Positions 1 through 8,983 are shown, counted from the stretch's first letter. The stretch: 64,000 nucleotides of DNA from Haloterrigena turkmenica DSM 5511 (GCF_000025325.1 NC_013743.1:1302001-1366000), one strand, 5' to 3'. A program made the numbers and translations. Notes: generated by a model not told the origin, from the sequence alone.

Positions 1-289
1 CCGTCCCCCGTCGGGCCGTTACACCAGTCGTGATCGCACGGTTCGTTCACGGAATGTCTTTTATCGGTCGAATTCGTAGTTCTCATTGCTTCTCACTCCC
101 GAGAAGCGCGGTTCGGTGTGCCAGCACCGAGCCACTGTCTTTCCGTGGCACTTCGCGCTTCTCTAAAAGGATCTTCACCAGCCAGCACTATATAGCTTTG
201 TAAAGCAAAGTAGAAAGCAAATTGCAGACGAAGGTGAATTACGAAGGATATTCTACTATGGGGGACGGACGTGAAGTATGGCCTAAGAT
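1..289. other. Window edge, no gene seen
   Basis: No convincing coding sequence was found in these 289 bases. The right half (about 185-255) is A+T-rich for this genome and contains spaced copies of a short aaagc motif around 197-222. It may be the promoter and operator region of the winged-helix gene that starts at 290. The left end may be the flank of a gene outside the window. Confidence 0.4.
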
Positions 290-526
290 ATGGTCAATGA
301 GCGATATGAACCAACTGAGAACGACGAGCGCGTTTTGAACGCGCTGAAACAAGGGCGTGACAACAACGATCCGTGGGGCCGGGCGAATCCACGATGGTTG
401 ATCGACGAAACCGGCCTTGAGAAAGGCAACATCGAGTTTTCCCTCCGGAGTCTTCGCGATGCCGGCTGGATCAAACGTGTCTCACGCGGACTCTACGAGT
501 TCGTCGAGGATCCCCGCGACGCCTAA
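290..526 (+). CDS. Small winged-helix protein
   Basis: A 78-residue acidic protein. Residues 12-70 read as a winged helix: an opening helix (ERVLNAL), a helix-turn-helix around WLIDETGL and the following LRSLRDAGWI segment, then a wing (VSRGLYEF). Proteins of this size and fold are common in haloarchaeal viruses and plasmids and usually act as local DNA-binding regulators. It lies on the opposite strand to the terminase genes, at the edge of the accessory island. The target is unknown. The ATG at 290 is the first in frame. Confidence 0.75.
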   Translation: MVNERYEPTENDERVLNALKQGRDNNDPWGRANPRWLIDETGLEKGNIEFSLRSLRDAGWIKRVSRGLYEFVEDPRDA

Positions 527-688
527 GACGGCGGTCGGGCAGGGGCCGCGGCCCTACGACCATGCGCTTGGCGGGCCCGGCACCCAGCCCTCACAGGCGC
601 CGAGGTGGGACCGGGGTCGCCGCCAGCCGACGTGGCTCAGACTGTGTGCAATCGACAGCACCGCAGTCGCGCCCAGGCAACGACGTGC

Positions 689-2233
689 CTACCGCCCGGC
701 GACACCCATACAGGCGTAGCGCAGCGCGTCGAGGCAGTGATCCTCGGCGACCGCCTTACCGACGTGGGCTTCCTTGTAGCCGAGGAACTCCCGGATCAGG
801 TGCTGGCAGCGATCAGACACGAGGAGGCCGACTGCGGGCTGCTCGGTAGTCGAGGACTCGGAATTGCCTGTCTCACCCGCACGCCGGGTTTCCCCGTTTG
901 ACGACGACACATACGTCGAGTTCGGCATCCCGCCGATGGTCATGATCACCTTCTCTGTGGTGCCCACGTCTAAATTCCCGTCGGCCTCGAGGCGTTTCCG
1001 GACTTCGGCGATCCCCTCGTCGATGTCCTTCGTCGCAGCCTCGGCGCGGTAGCCGGCGCGGCGGAATTTGTCGATATGCCCGGGTTCATGATCGCAGTAA
1101 ACCGACCCGGAGGGCTTGCCGGTCGCCTCGAGCCAGGCGATCGCGTCCTCGACGTGCGATTCGGATTCGTAAAACTCGTCGAGGACGACCAGCTGATCGC
1201 GCGGCGTTTTCCCGACTTCCAACAGGATCCGCGGATCGTTCCAGCCGTGGTCGTAGCCGTAGACTCGCCAGTCGGCGATGACGCGGTCGGTGGCCGCAGC
1301 GTGGGGGATGACGTGGGTGTCACGGCTGAACTTCGTATAGACCAGCCCCTGGGCAGCCGCAAACCCACCCCGCAGCGCTTGAGCCTCGCGGTCGGTGTCG
1401 CCGAACTGGCGCTCGTAGCGCTCGCGCGTGCCGGCGTCGAGATAGGGGTTGTCGAGCGTCGACGCCCGCACGAGCTCGATCGCGAGCCCGATCGGGTCGC
1501 CGGTCGAATCCTGGCGCTGTTCGAGGATTTCCCAGGCGTCGTTGTAGCCGTTCCCGGTGAGCGTCCAGCATTGGACCTTCGGCCCGGCGACCCCGCGCAA
1601 CCGCCCGCCCAGCATCTCCAACAGATCGTGGAGGTCGGTCTCGTAATGGCTGGGCTCGTCGAGCCAGATGGCGCCGAACTCATCGCCGGCGTACCGGTTC
1701 CAGCTGTCGGCCGCCCCGAGGACGATCACGGAGCCGTTGGTCAGCGTCAGCCGATGGGCGCCGCGATTGAAGTCGGCGACGATCGGCGAACTCTCGGGGC
1801 CGTTGATCGTCCCGGTCCGGAGCGCGGTCCGGGCGCCGGGCAGTTGTTCACAGAGGATACGGAACGTGCTGTCGCGGGCCTTGGTGAAGTCGACGCCCAT
1901 CGCCAGAAACCGGCTGTCGGGATGGGCCAGCGCCTGGGCGAGCAGCCAGCGGGCGCCGAGGATGGACTTCCCGCTGCCATACCCCGCGAGGAAGGCGACG
2001 AGATCGGCGTCGTCACCCTCGAGCGCGTCCAGACATGCGCGCTGGGCGGCCCAGACGTCGTAGGTGAGCGTGGCCGTCTCGGGGTCGTAGGCGATCCCCG
2101 TCGGCCGCGCGTCGGGCGCGGCGTCGCGCCAGGCGACCGTCACGTCGGTCGGGGCGTCGTCGTCGGCCCGTCCCAACTGGTGTTTGAGGGCGTCGAGCTC
2201 CCGTTCGAGCCCGCGTTTGGTCGGGTCGCGCAT
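689..2233 (-). CDS. Terminase large subunit (viral DNA packaging ATPase-nuclease)
   Basis: A 514-residue protein with the layout of a tailed-virus large terminase. The Walker A loop AGYGSGKS is at about residues 83-90 and the Walker B IWLDEP at about 189-194. A C-terminal RNase H-like nuclease follows, with acidic residues near D328 (YGYDHGW), D381 (YCDHEP) and a late DHCLDALRYA motif near 500. In this family the ATPase pumps viral DNA into the capsid and the nuclease cuts concatemers. The start codon overlaps the stop of the upstream 86-residue gene (TGATG), so the two are probably translated together. No portal or capsid gene lies downstream: the minus strand runs off the window after a plus-strand regulator. 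The gene looks intact, but its virus does not. Confidence 0.9.
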   Translation of the reverse strand: MRDPTKRGLERELDALKHQLGRADDDAPTDVTVAWRDAAPDARPTGIAYDPETATLTYDVWAAQRACLDALEGDDADLVAFLAGYGSGKSILGARWLLAQALAHPDSRFLAMGVDFTKARDSTFRILCEQLPGARTALRTGTINGPESSPIVADFNRGAHRLTLTNGSVIVLGAADSWNRYAGDEFGAIWLDEPSHYETDLHDLLEMLGGRLRGVAGPKVQCWTLTGNGYNDAWEILEQRQDSTGDPIGLAIELVRASTLDNPYLDAGTRERYERQFGDTDREAQALRGGFAAAQGLVYTKFSRDTHVIPHAAATDRVIADWRVYGYDHGWNDPRILLEVGKTPRDQLVVLDEFYESESHVEDAIAWLEATGKPSGSVYCDHEPGHIDKFRRAGYRAEAATKDIDEGIAEVRKRLEADGNLDVGTTEKVIMTIGGMPNSTYVSSSNGETRRAGETGNSESSTTEQPAVGLLVSDRCQHLIREFLGYKEAHVGKAVAEDHCLDALRYACMGVAGR

Positions 2234-2493
2234 CAGGGGTCACCCCCGTCAGCGGCCTTCAGCAGGTCGAGCTCGGCGGCCATCTCGTCGAGATCCTCGT
2301 CGTTGAGCAGTTTGCGGTACTGGCCTGCCAGGTACCCCAGCGCGCGAATCCACTTGATCTGGAGTTCCTGTTCGTCGCGCGACGCGGCGTCGTCAAGCTC
2401 GATTCGCGCGTGGGTTGTTTCGATCGTCTCGGCGAGGAGGTCGAGGACGTCCTCGCGATCAGTCTTCTCGGTGGAGGGCTGTGTTTGTGTCAT
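2233..2493 (-). CDS. Small protein coupled to terminase, possible small subunit
   Basis: An 86-residue acidic, mostly helical protein with no recognisable motif. It ends by overlapping the terminase large subunit start (TGATG). In many viruses this position is held by the small terminase subunit or an accessory packaging factor, so that role is inferred from position only. It shares no clear similarity with the second terminase-small-subunit-like gene at 8984-9385. Confidence 0.6.
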   Translation of the reverse strand: MTQTQPSTEKTDREDVLDLLAETIETTHARIELDDAASRDEQELQIKWIRALGYLAGQYRKLLNDEDLDEMAAELDLLKAADGGDP

Positions 2494-2729
2494 CTGCTAC
2501 GGAGAGTCATCGCCTCTGGCCACCGCGACAGGGGTGGATCGCGTCGGCGGCTGTGATCGGTAGTGGCCGGGGCGAATGACTCATGTGAACACGTTTGTTA
2601 CCGATCGTGATAAGTGGTAGCAAAGCGGGGTGAAAGTGATCAGTCGATGCCGTCGAAGCAGCAAAATCACGGCGATTATAGCCCAGAACCCAGCAATCGT
2701 GCGGGTTTCGTTGCCTGATGAATCGAGTG

Positions 2730-3113
2730 CGGGGCCGAACGCAGCCGATTCAGCGACGTACGGCTCGATCGCGTCGCGGACCTACTGGGGGCCGAATGCC
2801 GGTTCGATCTGTGTGACCGGCCGTCGCAGCCGCGGGCGTCGAGCCAGGTGTCGACGAGCCCCATCGTCTCGAGATCGGTGACGACATCGCGGATGGCGCG
2901 CTCGCCGAGTTGCAGTGCGGCGGGATAGTCGTCCCGCTGTAAGTGCTGATGGACGTCGGCCGTCGTCACGGGCTGTTTGATCTCTCCGCCCCGCATCCAG
3001 CCCGTGATGCCGGCGAGGATGAGGTAGTGGTTTTCCGGCAGATCGAGCAGCTTGTCGATGGTCGCTTCGCGCTCGGTCGCCTCGAGATTGGCGTCGAGAC
3101 ACGCCTCAGTGGA
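2730..3113 (-). pseudogene. Remnant of an Orc1/Cdc6 gene (C-terminal wing domain)
   Basis: Translated on the minus strand, this stretch matches the last part of the intact Cdc6 encoded at 9468-10688. Shared segments include EIKQPVTTA, LGERAIRDV and TDLETMGLV, and the DNA is also clearly related (for example the gtcgatggtcgc and gcgctcggtcg blocks near 3060). Close to 2825 the remnant is one base shorter than the intact copy, which breaks the frame, and similarity ends abruptly near 3113. The ATPase domain is missing. It is therefore a truncated, frameshifted duplicate and not a working initiator. Confidence 0.8.
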
Positions 3114-3304
3114 CTACGGAGGATAAGTTTAGCACGACGACAGCGGTTATTTCGCGCTGACACTGGTGGACCAGCCGCTCACTACAGATGCGAACTAAAT
3201 ACGCAAACCGGATCGTTGATTGTCAGAGATACTCATTTTACACCGAACCAATCGTTATCTAGCCACGGACTGTAAGCCTCTTACTTCCCCTTCGTGGGAG
3301 CCCC

Positions 3305-3913
3305 ATGAACATTCATACCAACGAACTGACCGTAGAGGTGTACGTCCGTCCGGACGGACTGGTTGAGCCAATCGACACCAAAATCGACGCGCTACACCGG
3401 CTCGACGCTGCGGACCAGATCGACAACCTGGTGATACACGCGTGGCCAGCGGCAATCTCGCTCACAGACCACCCCCCCTACAGCGACGCGATCGCTGCGT
3501 TTGCACAGATGGAAATGTGGGCCAGTGAACACGGGGGCAGCATCCAACCGCCGTTCAGCGTTCGGACTACCACGTCCGCCTTTACGAACGAAACACAGAC
3601 CACGCTCCGGACTCCGATGATGGGTCTTGCTGTATACGTTGGAGAGCGATTGGCGAACGTCTTCCCACACTCCCGGGGTGACGATCACCACGGAGTAATG
3701 GACGCGATTGCAGCCCTCAGAACGGACGACCTTGAGCTGTTCCCGTACGCCCCTGATTCGGCTGCACCACCCCCGAGCCACTGCCCAGAATGCAATACCC
3801 AACTGACGAACGTACAGGGAATCGGTGTATGTCAGTGTTGTGACCAAGTCGAAGTCGGCACCAGACCTCATCACGAGCGAAGTCAGCGGTCGCAGTTTAT
3901 GCTCCGACCGTGA
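3305..3913 (+). CDS. Haloarchaeal HTH-associated protein with C-terminal zinc finger
   Basis: A 202-residue protein whose first 140 residues belong to the same family as the protein encoded at 31696-32262. Both have a VEVYVR or VDCYVR opening, an aromatic xxWPxxx segment, an Axx[FE]xxWAxxxGxSIxPxF block, and then a strand-rich half. Residues 158-180 add a small zinc-binding knuckle (CPEC and CQCC pairs) that the paralogue lacks. Haloarchaea carry many such proteins, usually beside regulators, and the function is not known. The ATG at 3305 follows a TATA-poor region. The codon and base composition is somewhat less GC-rich than the core genes, in keeping with the accessory setting. Confidence 0.75.
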   Translation: MNIHTNELTVEVYVRPDGLVEPIDTKIDALHRLDAADQIDNLVIHAWPAAISLTDHPPYSDAIAAFAQMEMWASEHGGSIQPPFSVRTTTSAFTNETQTTLRTPMMGLAVYVGERLANVFPHSRGDDHHGVMDAIAALRTDDLELFPYAPDSAAPPPSHCPECNTQLTNVQGIGVCQCCDQVEVGTRPHHERSQRSQFMLRP

Positions 3914-4331
3914 GCGAAGAACACCCCTTCTCCGGTGACAGTCTCCTAATTGGGGGCTCAATAGCTGCCCTGACTGAACGCTCACCACCTTCGCAAATCG
4001 AGCGGAATCGCGTGCTCCAGCCCCGCTGTGTATTCAGCACGGCTCTACCAACACTACCGATAGCTGATAGAAGGACCAGCGTTAGGTTCGCGGACGGCGG
4101 TGCTGATCAGCGGCGTTCTCGGCTGGTCCCGTGTTAGTGCAGCAGCTCGAATTTAAACTAATATCCAATCCCCGATAGAACCGGAGAGAGACCGAGAGAG
4201 TGGCGTCCTAGTCAGTCGTCATAGCCGGAAATCTGCAATTCGGACTGCGCGACGTAGCCGCTCACAGCAGCAGGATGGGAGACCTCAGCCACTGTCCCTT
4301 CCATGATGAGCCAGGCGATCACTCGGGCTGA
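3914..4331. other. Intergenic region, no confident gene
   Basis: About 420 bases between the zinc-finger protein and the response regulator. A 75-codon open frame from 3910 to 4137 exists but has no recognisable composition or motif. It may be read-through of the decaying end of the upstream gene. The segment 4137-4200 is A+T-rich. Nothing else is supported. Confidence 0.4.
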
Positions 4332-4754
4332 TCAGACGAGTTCCTGCCCGAGAGAGAATTCGTCCACAATCCGGCGGAGGTCGGCTGGCTCGATCGGTTT
4401 CAGGACGTACGCATCGGCCCCCGGCTGTTCCGATTGCAGGTCATGGAACTCTGACAGGACCCCTGTGAGCACAACGACGGGAATGTGTTGCAGAGACGCG
4501 TCACGCTTGATCGCTTGCAGCACCGTTCTCCCGCTCGTGTTCGGGAAGTACCAATCAAGTAAGATCAGGTTCGGTCGAGGTGCATCGCCATAGTCGCCCC
4601 GTCGATGGAGGAAATCTACGGCGTCGTCACCGTCGTTCGCAACGTAGTGCGTCCCATACATGCCGGCTTCCGTAAACATCTCGTGTGTGAGTCGAACGTC
4701 CCCTGGATTATCCTCGATTAAAAGAATGTCACCCACATACGTTGGGTCGCTCAC
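4332..4754 (-). CDS. CheY-like single-domain response regulator
   Basis: A 140-residue stand-alone receiver domain. It has the acidic pair in LLIEDN (residues 11-16), the phospho-acceptor Asp67 in LLDWYFP, Thr97 in VVLTG and Lys119 in YVLKP. The length and the DWYFP context resemble the Rcp1-type receivers that haloarchaea pair with phytochrome-like or PAS histidine kinases. No output domain is present, so it probably relays phosphate or acts through protein contact. No kinase lies next to it. A TATA-like element sits 22-31 bases upstream of the ATG, which suggests a leaderless transcript. Confidence 0.9.
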   Translation of the reverse strand: MSDPTYVGDILLIEDNPGDVRLTHEMFTEAGMYGTHYVANDGDDAVDFLHRRGDYGDAPRPNLILLDWYFPNTSGRTVLQAIKRDASLQHIPVVVLTGVLSEFHDLQSEQPGADAYVLKPIEPADLRRIVDEFSLGQELV

Positions 4755-4775
4755 ACCAGAGCCTTGTGTTGGCTA

Positions 4776-4785
4776 ATTATAAATT
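4776..4785 (-). promoter_or_regulatory. TATA-like box of the receiver gene
   Basis: On the minus strand this reads atttataatt, centred about 26 bases before the ATG at 4754. That is the usual distance for a leaderless haloarchaeal transcript. Confidence 0.5.
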
Positions 4786-4844
4786 TTTGTTTCGCGGCTT
4801 CTCGGATTTCAGATTGTTTGTTATATAGGAATGTATGAGGGAAT

Positions 4845-5125
4845 CAGATCAGTATCACACCGATATGTTCGGAGCCGTAGTCGCTGCTCAGTACAGCGGT
4901 CGCTATCATGTCTCCGCTTTCCAAGAGTACTCAGAAATCCTGATGAAAATCACCCGAAGGTCTTTAGTTGCTCGCCAAATCGGAACTAATGCGGTGGGAG
5001 GTGCCTCTTACACCCATTTCCGACGTACCTTTCCGTCGACGCTTGGATAGAGCGGTGGGATTGCTCTGTACACACGCGAGCGGATCGACCCCTTCGAGCG
5101 GAAGACGACGAGCCGTCTCGACGGC
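4845..5125. repeat. Diverged repeat element, copy 1
   Basis: This stretch aligns with 11690-11955 over most of its length. The best block (about 4987-5025) shares gcggtgggaggtgcctct and a following catttcc. Flanking blocks (tcgctatcatgtc against cgatatcacgtc; cccttcgagcggaag in both) keep the same order and spacing. Reading frames are not conserved across the two copies, because stops and indels differ, so this looks like a non-coding element or a mobile-element remnant rather than a shared gene. Copy 1 lies upstream of the receiver gene. Confidence 0.6.
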
Positions 5126-5644
5126 GTTCCCCGTGGGGTGGCGGCCGTGACGAGCGTGGTGTTGGTTCGGTCCTGACTCCGCGAGCTGCTTCGTCGCGCT
5201 TGCTGACCGCAAAGTCCGTCCACCCGCAGGAGGGGCCGTCGTCCCTCCCGATCGGAACCGGCGCTCGCGCTTCGAATGCTGGGATACCGGGGCCGCACGC
5301 TGAACACTGAACGTCCGTGCTCATCGTTCTCACGGGGGCTTTGACCGTCTCTCGTCATAGGGTGGCTCCGAATGCAGAGGGCAGGACAGTAGCACTGCAA
5401 CCCAGTGGGCGCCCGCCCCTGTCCGTGGCGGGCACCGGGCCGGCGTGACGCGCTCTAGGCCAGAGCGCGGCTCTCGCGGGCGGGCCAGAACTGGCGACCG
5501 CCACCACCACGTCTCCGTGACTGGCGCCTGTGACACCGTGTCCCGCCGCCACCAGGGGGGAGCTTACCCCCGGACGGTCGCCCGCGACGCCTGGCACGAG
5601 ACACCAGCAGCCACCAATATTTATGATCATCGCCAGCGAATACC
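5126..5644. other. Intergenic region, no confident gene
   Basis: About 520 GC-rich bases with several long open frames but none with convincing protein composition. The end near 5614-5625 is A+T-rich (atatttatgatc) and probably holds the promoter of the 66-residue gene. Confidence 0.4.
5614..5624 (+). promoter_or_regulatory. TATA-like box
   Basis: The sequence aatatttatga lies about 25-30 bases before the GTG starts at 5645 and 5651. This spacing supports a leaderless transcript for the small gene. Confidence 0.4.
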
Positions 5645-5845
5645 GTGGTAGTGGCTGACGAACACCGCGCGACCGAGATCACCGCTGCGCAACTGCGGGA
5701 GCTCCTCGCGACGATTCAGGAAGTAGACGAGCAACTCCCCGACCCCCTCAGCCTGAACGACGCGATCGCCGAACTCGAGCAGACCCACGAGCTGTATACG
5801 CGGCTCGCGCCCCCGAACGGGGAAGGACCCGGCCGCGGGGACTGA
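5645..5845 (+). CDS. Small acidic hypothetical protein
   Basis: A 66-residue protein, or 64 residues if the second GTG at 5651 is used. It is helical and acidic, with an amphipathic core (LRELLATIQEVDEQL and LNDAIAELEQ). The composition is typical of real haloarchaeal proteins, and a TATA-like box sits at the correct distance. No family was recognised. It stands alone between two gene-free stretches of the accessory island. Confidence 0.55.
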   Translation: MVVADEHRATEITAAQLRELLATIQEVDEQLPDPLSLNDAIAELEQTHELYTRLAPPNGEGPGRGD

Positions 5846-6254
5846 GCGCCCGTCCCTGTGAGCCATCCCCCAGCCTGGCCGCCGTTGCTCGACGACAGCT
5901 CGTGTGCGTCTGGGGTCGCCGATCACGACCCGCCGGGGCGAAGCCAGCGGTCGCGCCCCGCCCGATTGAGCAGTGGGGAACCGGGCGGGGCAGCGATCGA
6001 AGCGGTGGCGGCTGGCGAGGACGCCGGGAGACCGATCCGCGCCGGTGGCGGGCGGGTCCGACCGTCGCAGGGTGACCGGTCCACCGACGACGCGGGGCTG
6101 GTCGCCCGCCACGTAGTGCGGGCGACTCGTGTACGGGGGGCTCGCTGCGACCAGCGCCAGCCACCGCGGGAGCGGACCCAACGGACGCCACTCGAGCGGC
6201 CAGGCGACCGAGACGGCTGTGGGTACCAGCGATCGGTCGCCGCAAAAGAGGCGC
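5846..6254. other. Intergenic region, no confident gene
   Basis: About 410 bases. Open frames on both strands have low-complexity Arg/Pro-rich translations typical of GC-rich shadows. Apart from the repeated block at 5901-5972, nothing is supported. Confidence 0.4.
5901..5972. repeat. Short repeated block, copy A
   Basis: This block resembles 28331-28401: 20 bases are identical (5911-5930 and 28341-28360) and related sequence lies on both sides. On the minus strand both read VVIGDP in the same frame, so it may be a shared remnant of one gene family. No intact gene is present here. Confidence 0.45.
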
Positions 6255-6923
6255 CTACTCGCTCGGTTTTGTCCCAGTGAAGTCGCATCGTGCATCGAAC
6301 TCGAGCGACGAGGCGACAAGGGTCCGATAGGCGCGACGAAACCGTTCGGAGAGTGCTTGATGTGAGATGTCCAGTTTCGCTGCGAGTTCTTCTAACGAGA
6401 TCTCCCGCGGGATCTCGAAGTAGCCATAGGTGAGCGCAGCAGTGAGCGCTTCATACTGCGCAGGTGACAGCCCGAGGTCATCGGCAGTGGTCGTTGTGAG
6501 TGATCGGATTTGCGTAATCTCAATCTGAATATCACGCGCTGCCAGTCGCTCATAGACACGACTGGCGTTCTCACGGGCCGGAAACCGCAGTCGGATCGTC
6601 CACATGCCAGCTCGCGCTGACGCCGCGAGCATCGTACCGCCTTCTTCAGCAACCAGAGAAAAGTTCTCTGCGATTTCGTTTGAAAAGTGGATGGTGTACA
6701 ACCTCCGCGCTTCGTCACTCGTAATGAGCGAATGGTCTCTGACGGTCCTGTCCTCTCTCAGGGCGGCGTTCAGTGCTGCGCGGTCCGCACCGCTCATCCA
6801 CATCCCAAACTCATCGGCGGCAATCACTGGCTCGATCTCACAGACGAGTGAGGGAACTGCGTGAAAGGTAGCGCCGAGTGCGGTATCACTGGCTGGAATG
6901 CGGAACTCAGCGATCGTTGCCAT
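6255..6923 (-). CDS. Bat-like transcription regulator (HTH_10)
   Basis: A 222-residue protein of the haloarchaeal bacterioopsin-activator type. Residues 1-150 form the strand-rich sensory half seen in this family (starting ATIAEFRIP). Residues 165-215 form the helix-turn-helix, recognisable from LSPAQYEAL, the GYFEIPRE segment and DISHQALSERFRRA. Such proteins are DNA-binding regulators and often respond to redox, light or metabolite signals. No PAS or GAF domain is attached. A TATA-like ttatta lies about 27 bases upstream of the ATG. Its targets cannot be read from the window. Confidence 0.88.
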   Translation of the reverse strand: MATIAEFRIPASDTALGATFHAVPSLVCEIEPVIAADEFGMWMSGADRAALNAALREDRTVRDHSLITSDEARRLYTIHFSNEIAENFSLVAEEGGTMLAASARAGMWTIRLRFPARENASRVYERLAARDIQIEITQIRSLTTTTADDLGLSPAQYEALTAALTYGYFEIPREISLEELAAKLDISHQALSERFRRAYRTLVASSLEFDARCDFTGTKPSE

Positions 6924-6945
6924 AGTTCCTCTCCTGATATACTAC

Positions 6946-6957
6946 CACTACTAATAA
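6946..6957 (-). promoter_or_regulatory. TATA-like box of the Bat-like gene
   Basis: An A+T-rich stretch reading about agaattattagt on the minus strand, 23-34 bases before the ATG at 6923. Confidence 0.4.
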
Positions 6958-7098
6958 TTCTCAGTGACCGCTCTGAATACTTTATCTATCCTTGTACTGT
7001 ATAATAGAAAATAAAAGACGTGAGTAGAGACCGAGAGAAGGTACGAGTCGTGCCTATCAAGCCGGCTTCGAGTACCCCCTCTCGGGGACCCGGAGGCT

Positions 7099-7431
7099 TC
7101 AGAGGAACTCCTGCAGTCGTAAGTCCGAGAGGTCATAGGTGAGCGACACGGTGTCGTCGTCGTGAGAATACACGAGGAGGTTCGCGTCTTCCATCCGCGG
7201 GAGATGAGAATGATAGAGATCGAGATAGACCTCGTGTTCCTCGTTCCGTGGCAGGTGGTGACGGGACTCGGTATCGTGTTCCAATCGTGCGACTTCGGCA
7301 GCTAGATCGGCCAGTGCCATCGGCGTTTGATACCGTTCGAGACAGTACAACGCGAATCGCCGCCGTTCGTGCGAGAGAATCGTCTTCGAAACCGGATGTT
7401 CTTCACTGACTTGTGTGGGAGTCTCTATCAT
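7099..7431 (-). CDS. DUF7344-like winged-helix protein
   Basis: A 110-residue protein with the pattern of the haloarchaeal DUF7344 winged helices: ILSHERRRFALYCL, then ALADLAAEVARLE, then the LYHSHLPRMEDANLL motif and a short wing (DDDTVSLTYD). Two more members lie in this window (13141-13533 and 45615-45974). The family is presumed to bind DNA, with no known ligand. The ATG at 7431 was chosen because the upstream in-frame extension is low-complexity and a TATA-like box sits 26-36 bases before this ATG. Confidence 0.85.
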   Translation of the reverse strand: MIETPTQVSEEHPVSKTILSHERRRFALYCLERYQTPMALADLAAEVARLEHDTESRHHLPRNEEHEVYLDLYHSHLPRMEDANLLVYSHDDDTVSLTYDLSDLRLQEFL

Positions 7432-7786
7432 ATACTGTCTTCTCAGGGGATGCCCTATTATAATATTACTGGACCATACCACCCGATGGAGAGCGACGGA
7501 TGGAGACTGGGTCTTCCCGGAGTTGCACCAGTGATCACGCGGTGGCTTACACATCCACACTGCCGTCAGGTCGGGTTTGAGCCGCGAGGTCGTCCCCTCT
7601 CTCACTCCGTGTGCGACGCCACGAACGCGTCCGCCGTAGGCCTGCTCCGAGGTGGGCCGGCGGTGATGCGTCGGGGCGCGTCTCGATCGAGCGCCACTGG
7701 ATTGCCTGGCAGCGAATCGGCGCACCGTGGTGAGGCCGTGGCAGCCGGACTGGTGGGCCGGCGCTAAGGCGTCGGTTGCGCCCGAG
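7432..7786. other. Intergenic region, no gene
   Basis: About 355 bases between the winged-helix protein and the VOC gene. It contains the promoter at its left end. The open frames on both strands look like shadows. Confidence 0.45.
7457..7467 (-). promoter_or_regulatory. TATA-like box
   Basis: On the minus strand this reads about tattataatag, 26-36 bases upstream of the start at 7431. It supports that start and a leaderless transcript. Confidence 0.5.
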
Positions 7787-8221
7787 TCATCCCTCGGTTT
7801 CGACGACTTCGATGACGTTCCCGTCGGGATCGCGGAAGAACAGGATCTCGGGACCGAGCTCGATCCGTTGGGGCTGGCTGATGGGGTCGGCGTCTGCGGG
7901 CAGCGCCTCGCAGAAGGCCTGGAGATCTGCCACTGCGAACCCGATGTGGACGGCCCCGTGCTGGTTGATCGCCGTCGGGTGGATGTCGTCACCGGCCGGC
8001 TCGTATTCGATGAGTTCGATGCGCGTCCCGTCGGTCCCGGCCGTCAGGTGGGCGAAGTGGCCGGTCGCGTCGTCGACATCGATCGCCGTCGCGATCCCCT
8101 CGCCGGCGAGCGTGAACTCGTCCACAACCTCGAGACCGAGCGTCTCGCAATAGAACTCGAGGGCCTCGTCCAGGTCCGTGACAACGACGCCAACATGATG
8201 TGTGTCACTGATACTCATCAC
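7787..8221 (-). CDS. VOC-fold metalloenzyme (glyoxalase/bleomycin resistance family)
   Basis: A 144-residue protein with two paired beta-alpha-beta-beta-beta modules. The metal ligands expected in the family can be placed at His in DTHHVGVVV (module 1 start), Glu in RIELIEY (module 1 end), His in AVHIGFAV (module 2 start) and Glu in VIEVVE (module 2 end). The substrate is unknown; members range from lactoylglutathione lyase to dioxygenases. ATGs at 8221 and 8218 are both possible. It sits as an isolated metabolic gene in the accessory island. Confidence 0.88.
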   Translation of the reverse strand: MMSISDTHHVGVVVTDLDEALEFYCETLGLEVVDEFTLAGEGIATAIDVDDATGHFAHLTAGTDGTRIELIEYEPAGDDIHPTAINQHGAVHIGFAVADLQAFCEALPADADPISQPQRIELGPEILFFRDPDGNVIEVVETEG

Positions 8222-8418
8222 CTGGAGCTACAGTCTCCTCGCATAAAATAGGCAGTTACGGAGAGGCAGGAGAGCTGTCGGATGTGACGTCCCCCAGCTA
8301 CGACCGCGACGTCGGGCATCTCATCTGCGTCGAAGCGGTCTCTGTCTCCGACGGGCAGGTTGAGCAGTTCGTGATAGAAGTGGCTACCGGTCTCCTCAAC
8401 GAGGCTCTCGGCGGGCAT
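8218..8418 (-). pseudogene. Possible gene fragment upstream of the VOC gene
   Basis: A 66-codon frame whose first 45 residues have haloarchaeal composition (for example FYHELLNLPVGDRD and DADEMPDVAVV), but whose end runs into the VOC gene promoter. No family was recognised. It could be the broken end of a former gene or a chance frame. Confidence 0.3.
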
Positions 8419-8983
8419 AGTTGTATTGACGTGGTAATTCTTGCTCGGCCGGTCCCGAGTCCCAGAGCATGTAGAAGGCCAGCACTGCCTGTTGCCACCG
8501 TTGATGGGCGGACGCGGCCAGCCAGTGTGCAGCGTCTCGAACCGGTCCCTACTGGGACCGAGTGGAGCTCCTCCCGGTGGTCAGTGCCACGGCGGACAGC
8601 ACAGCAATGGTGTCGAACCCGAGACGGTATTGGTGGCGGTCGCTGACGCGGTGCTCGTCTCAGCGCGGTCGGCAGTGCTGTTACGGCGGGCTCCTATAGC
8701 AGCCGGGGGCACGGTGACTGTGGGCCGATCCGCGTCGTCCTCGCTCCGCACGGTTGCCGTCTCGTCAGCAGTGTCACCGCCTGTCGTAGCCTGCACGAGT
8801 GGGTAGCGTGTCCTGTCACTGCCGTCCAGCGTCACGGCTGGGCTGGTTCACTGGTGGTACCCCCTCACTTCTGCTGTCTGGGTGTTCAACGGCGGTGTCA
8901 CGGATGGAGACCCTTGGGGACGTGCTCCTGAGCGGCCACTACAGGGGTGGTATCAATTTGTTCCGACGCCCCGATTCGACCAC
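8419..8983. other. Intergenic region, no confident gene
   Basis: About 565 bases. The best frame (8581-8835, minus) is Thr/Ala/Asp-rich without recognisable structure, and the plus-strand frames are shadows. This is probably decayed sequence. Confidence 0.35.

Noticed and set aside
1076-2563. Open frame of 495 codons on the plus strand
   Set aside because: It lies opposite the terminase gene. The translation is Arg/Gly/Val-rich with no domain, as expected for the antisense of a GC-rich gene.
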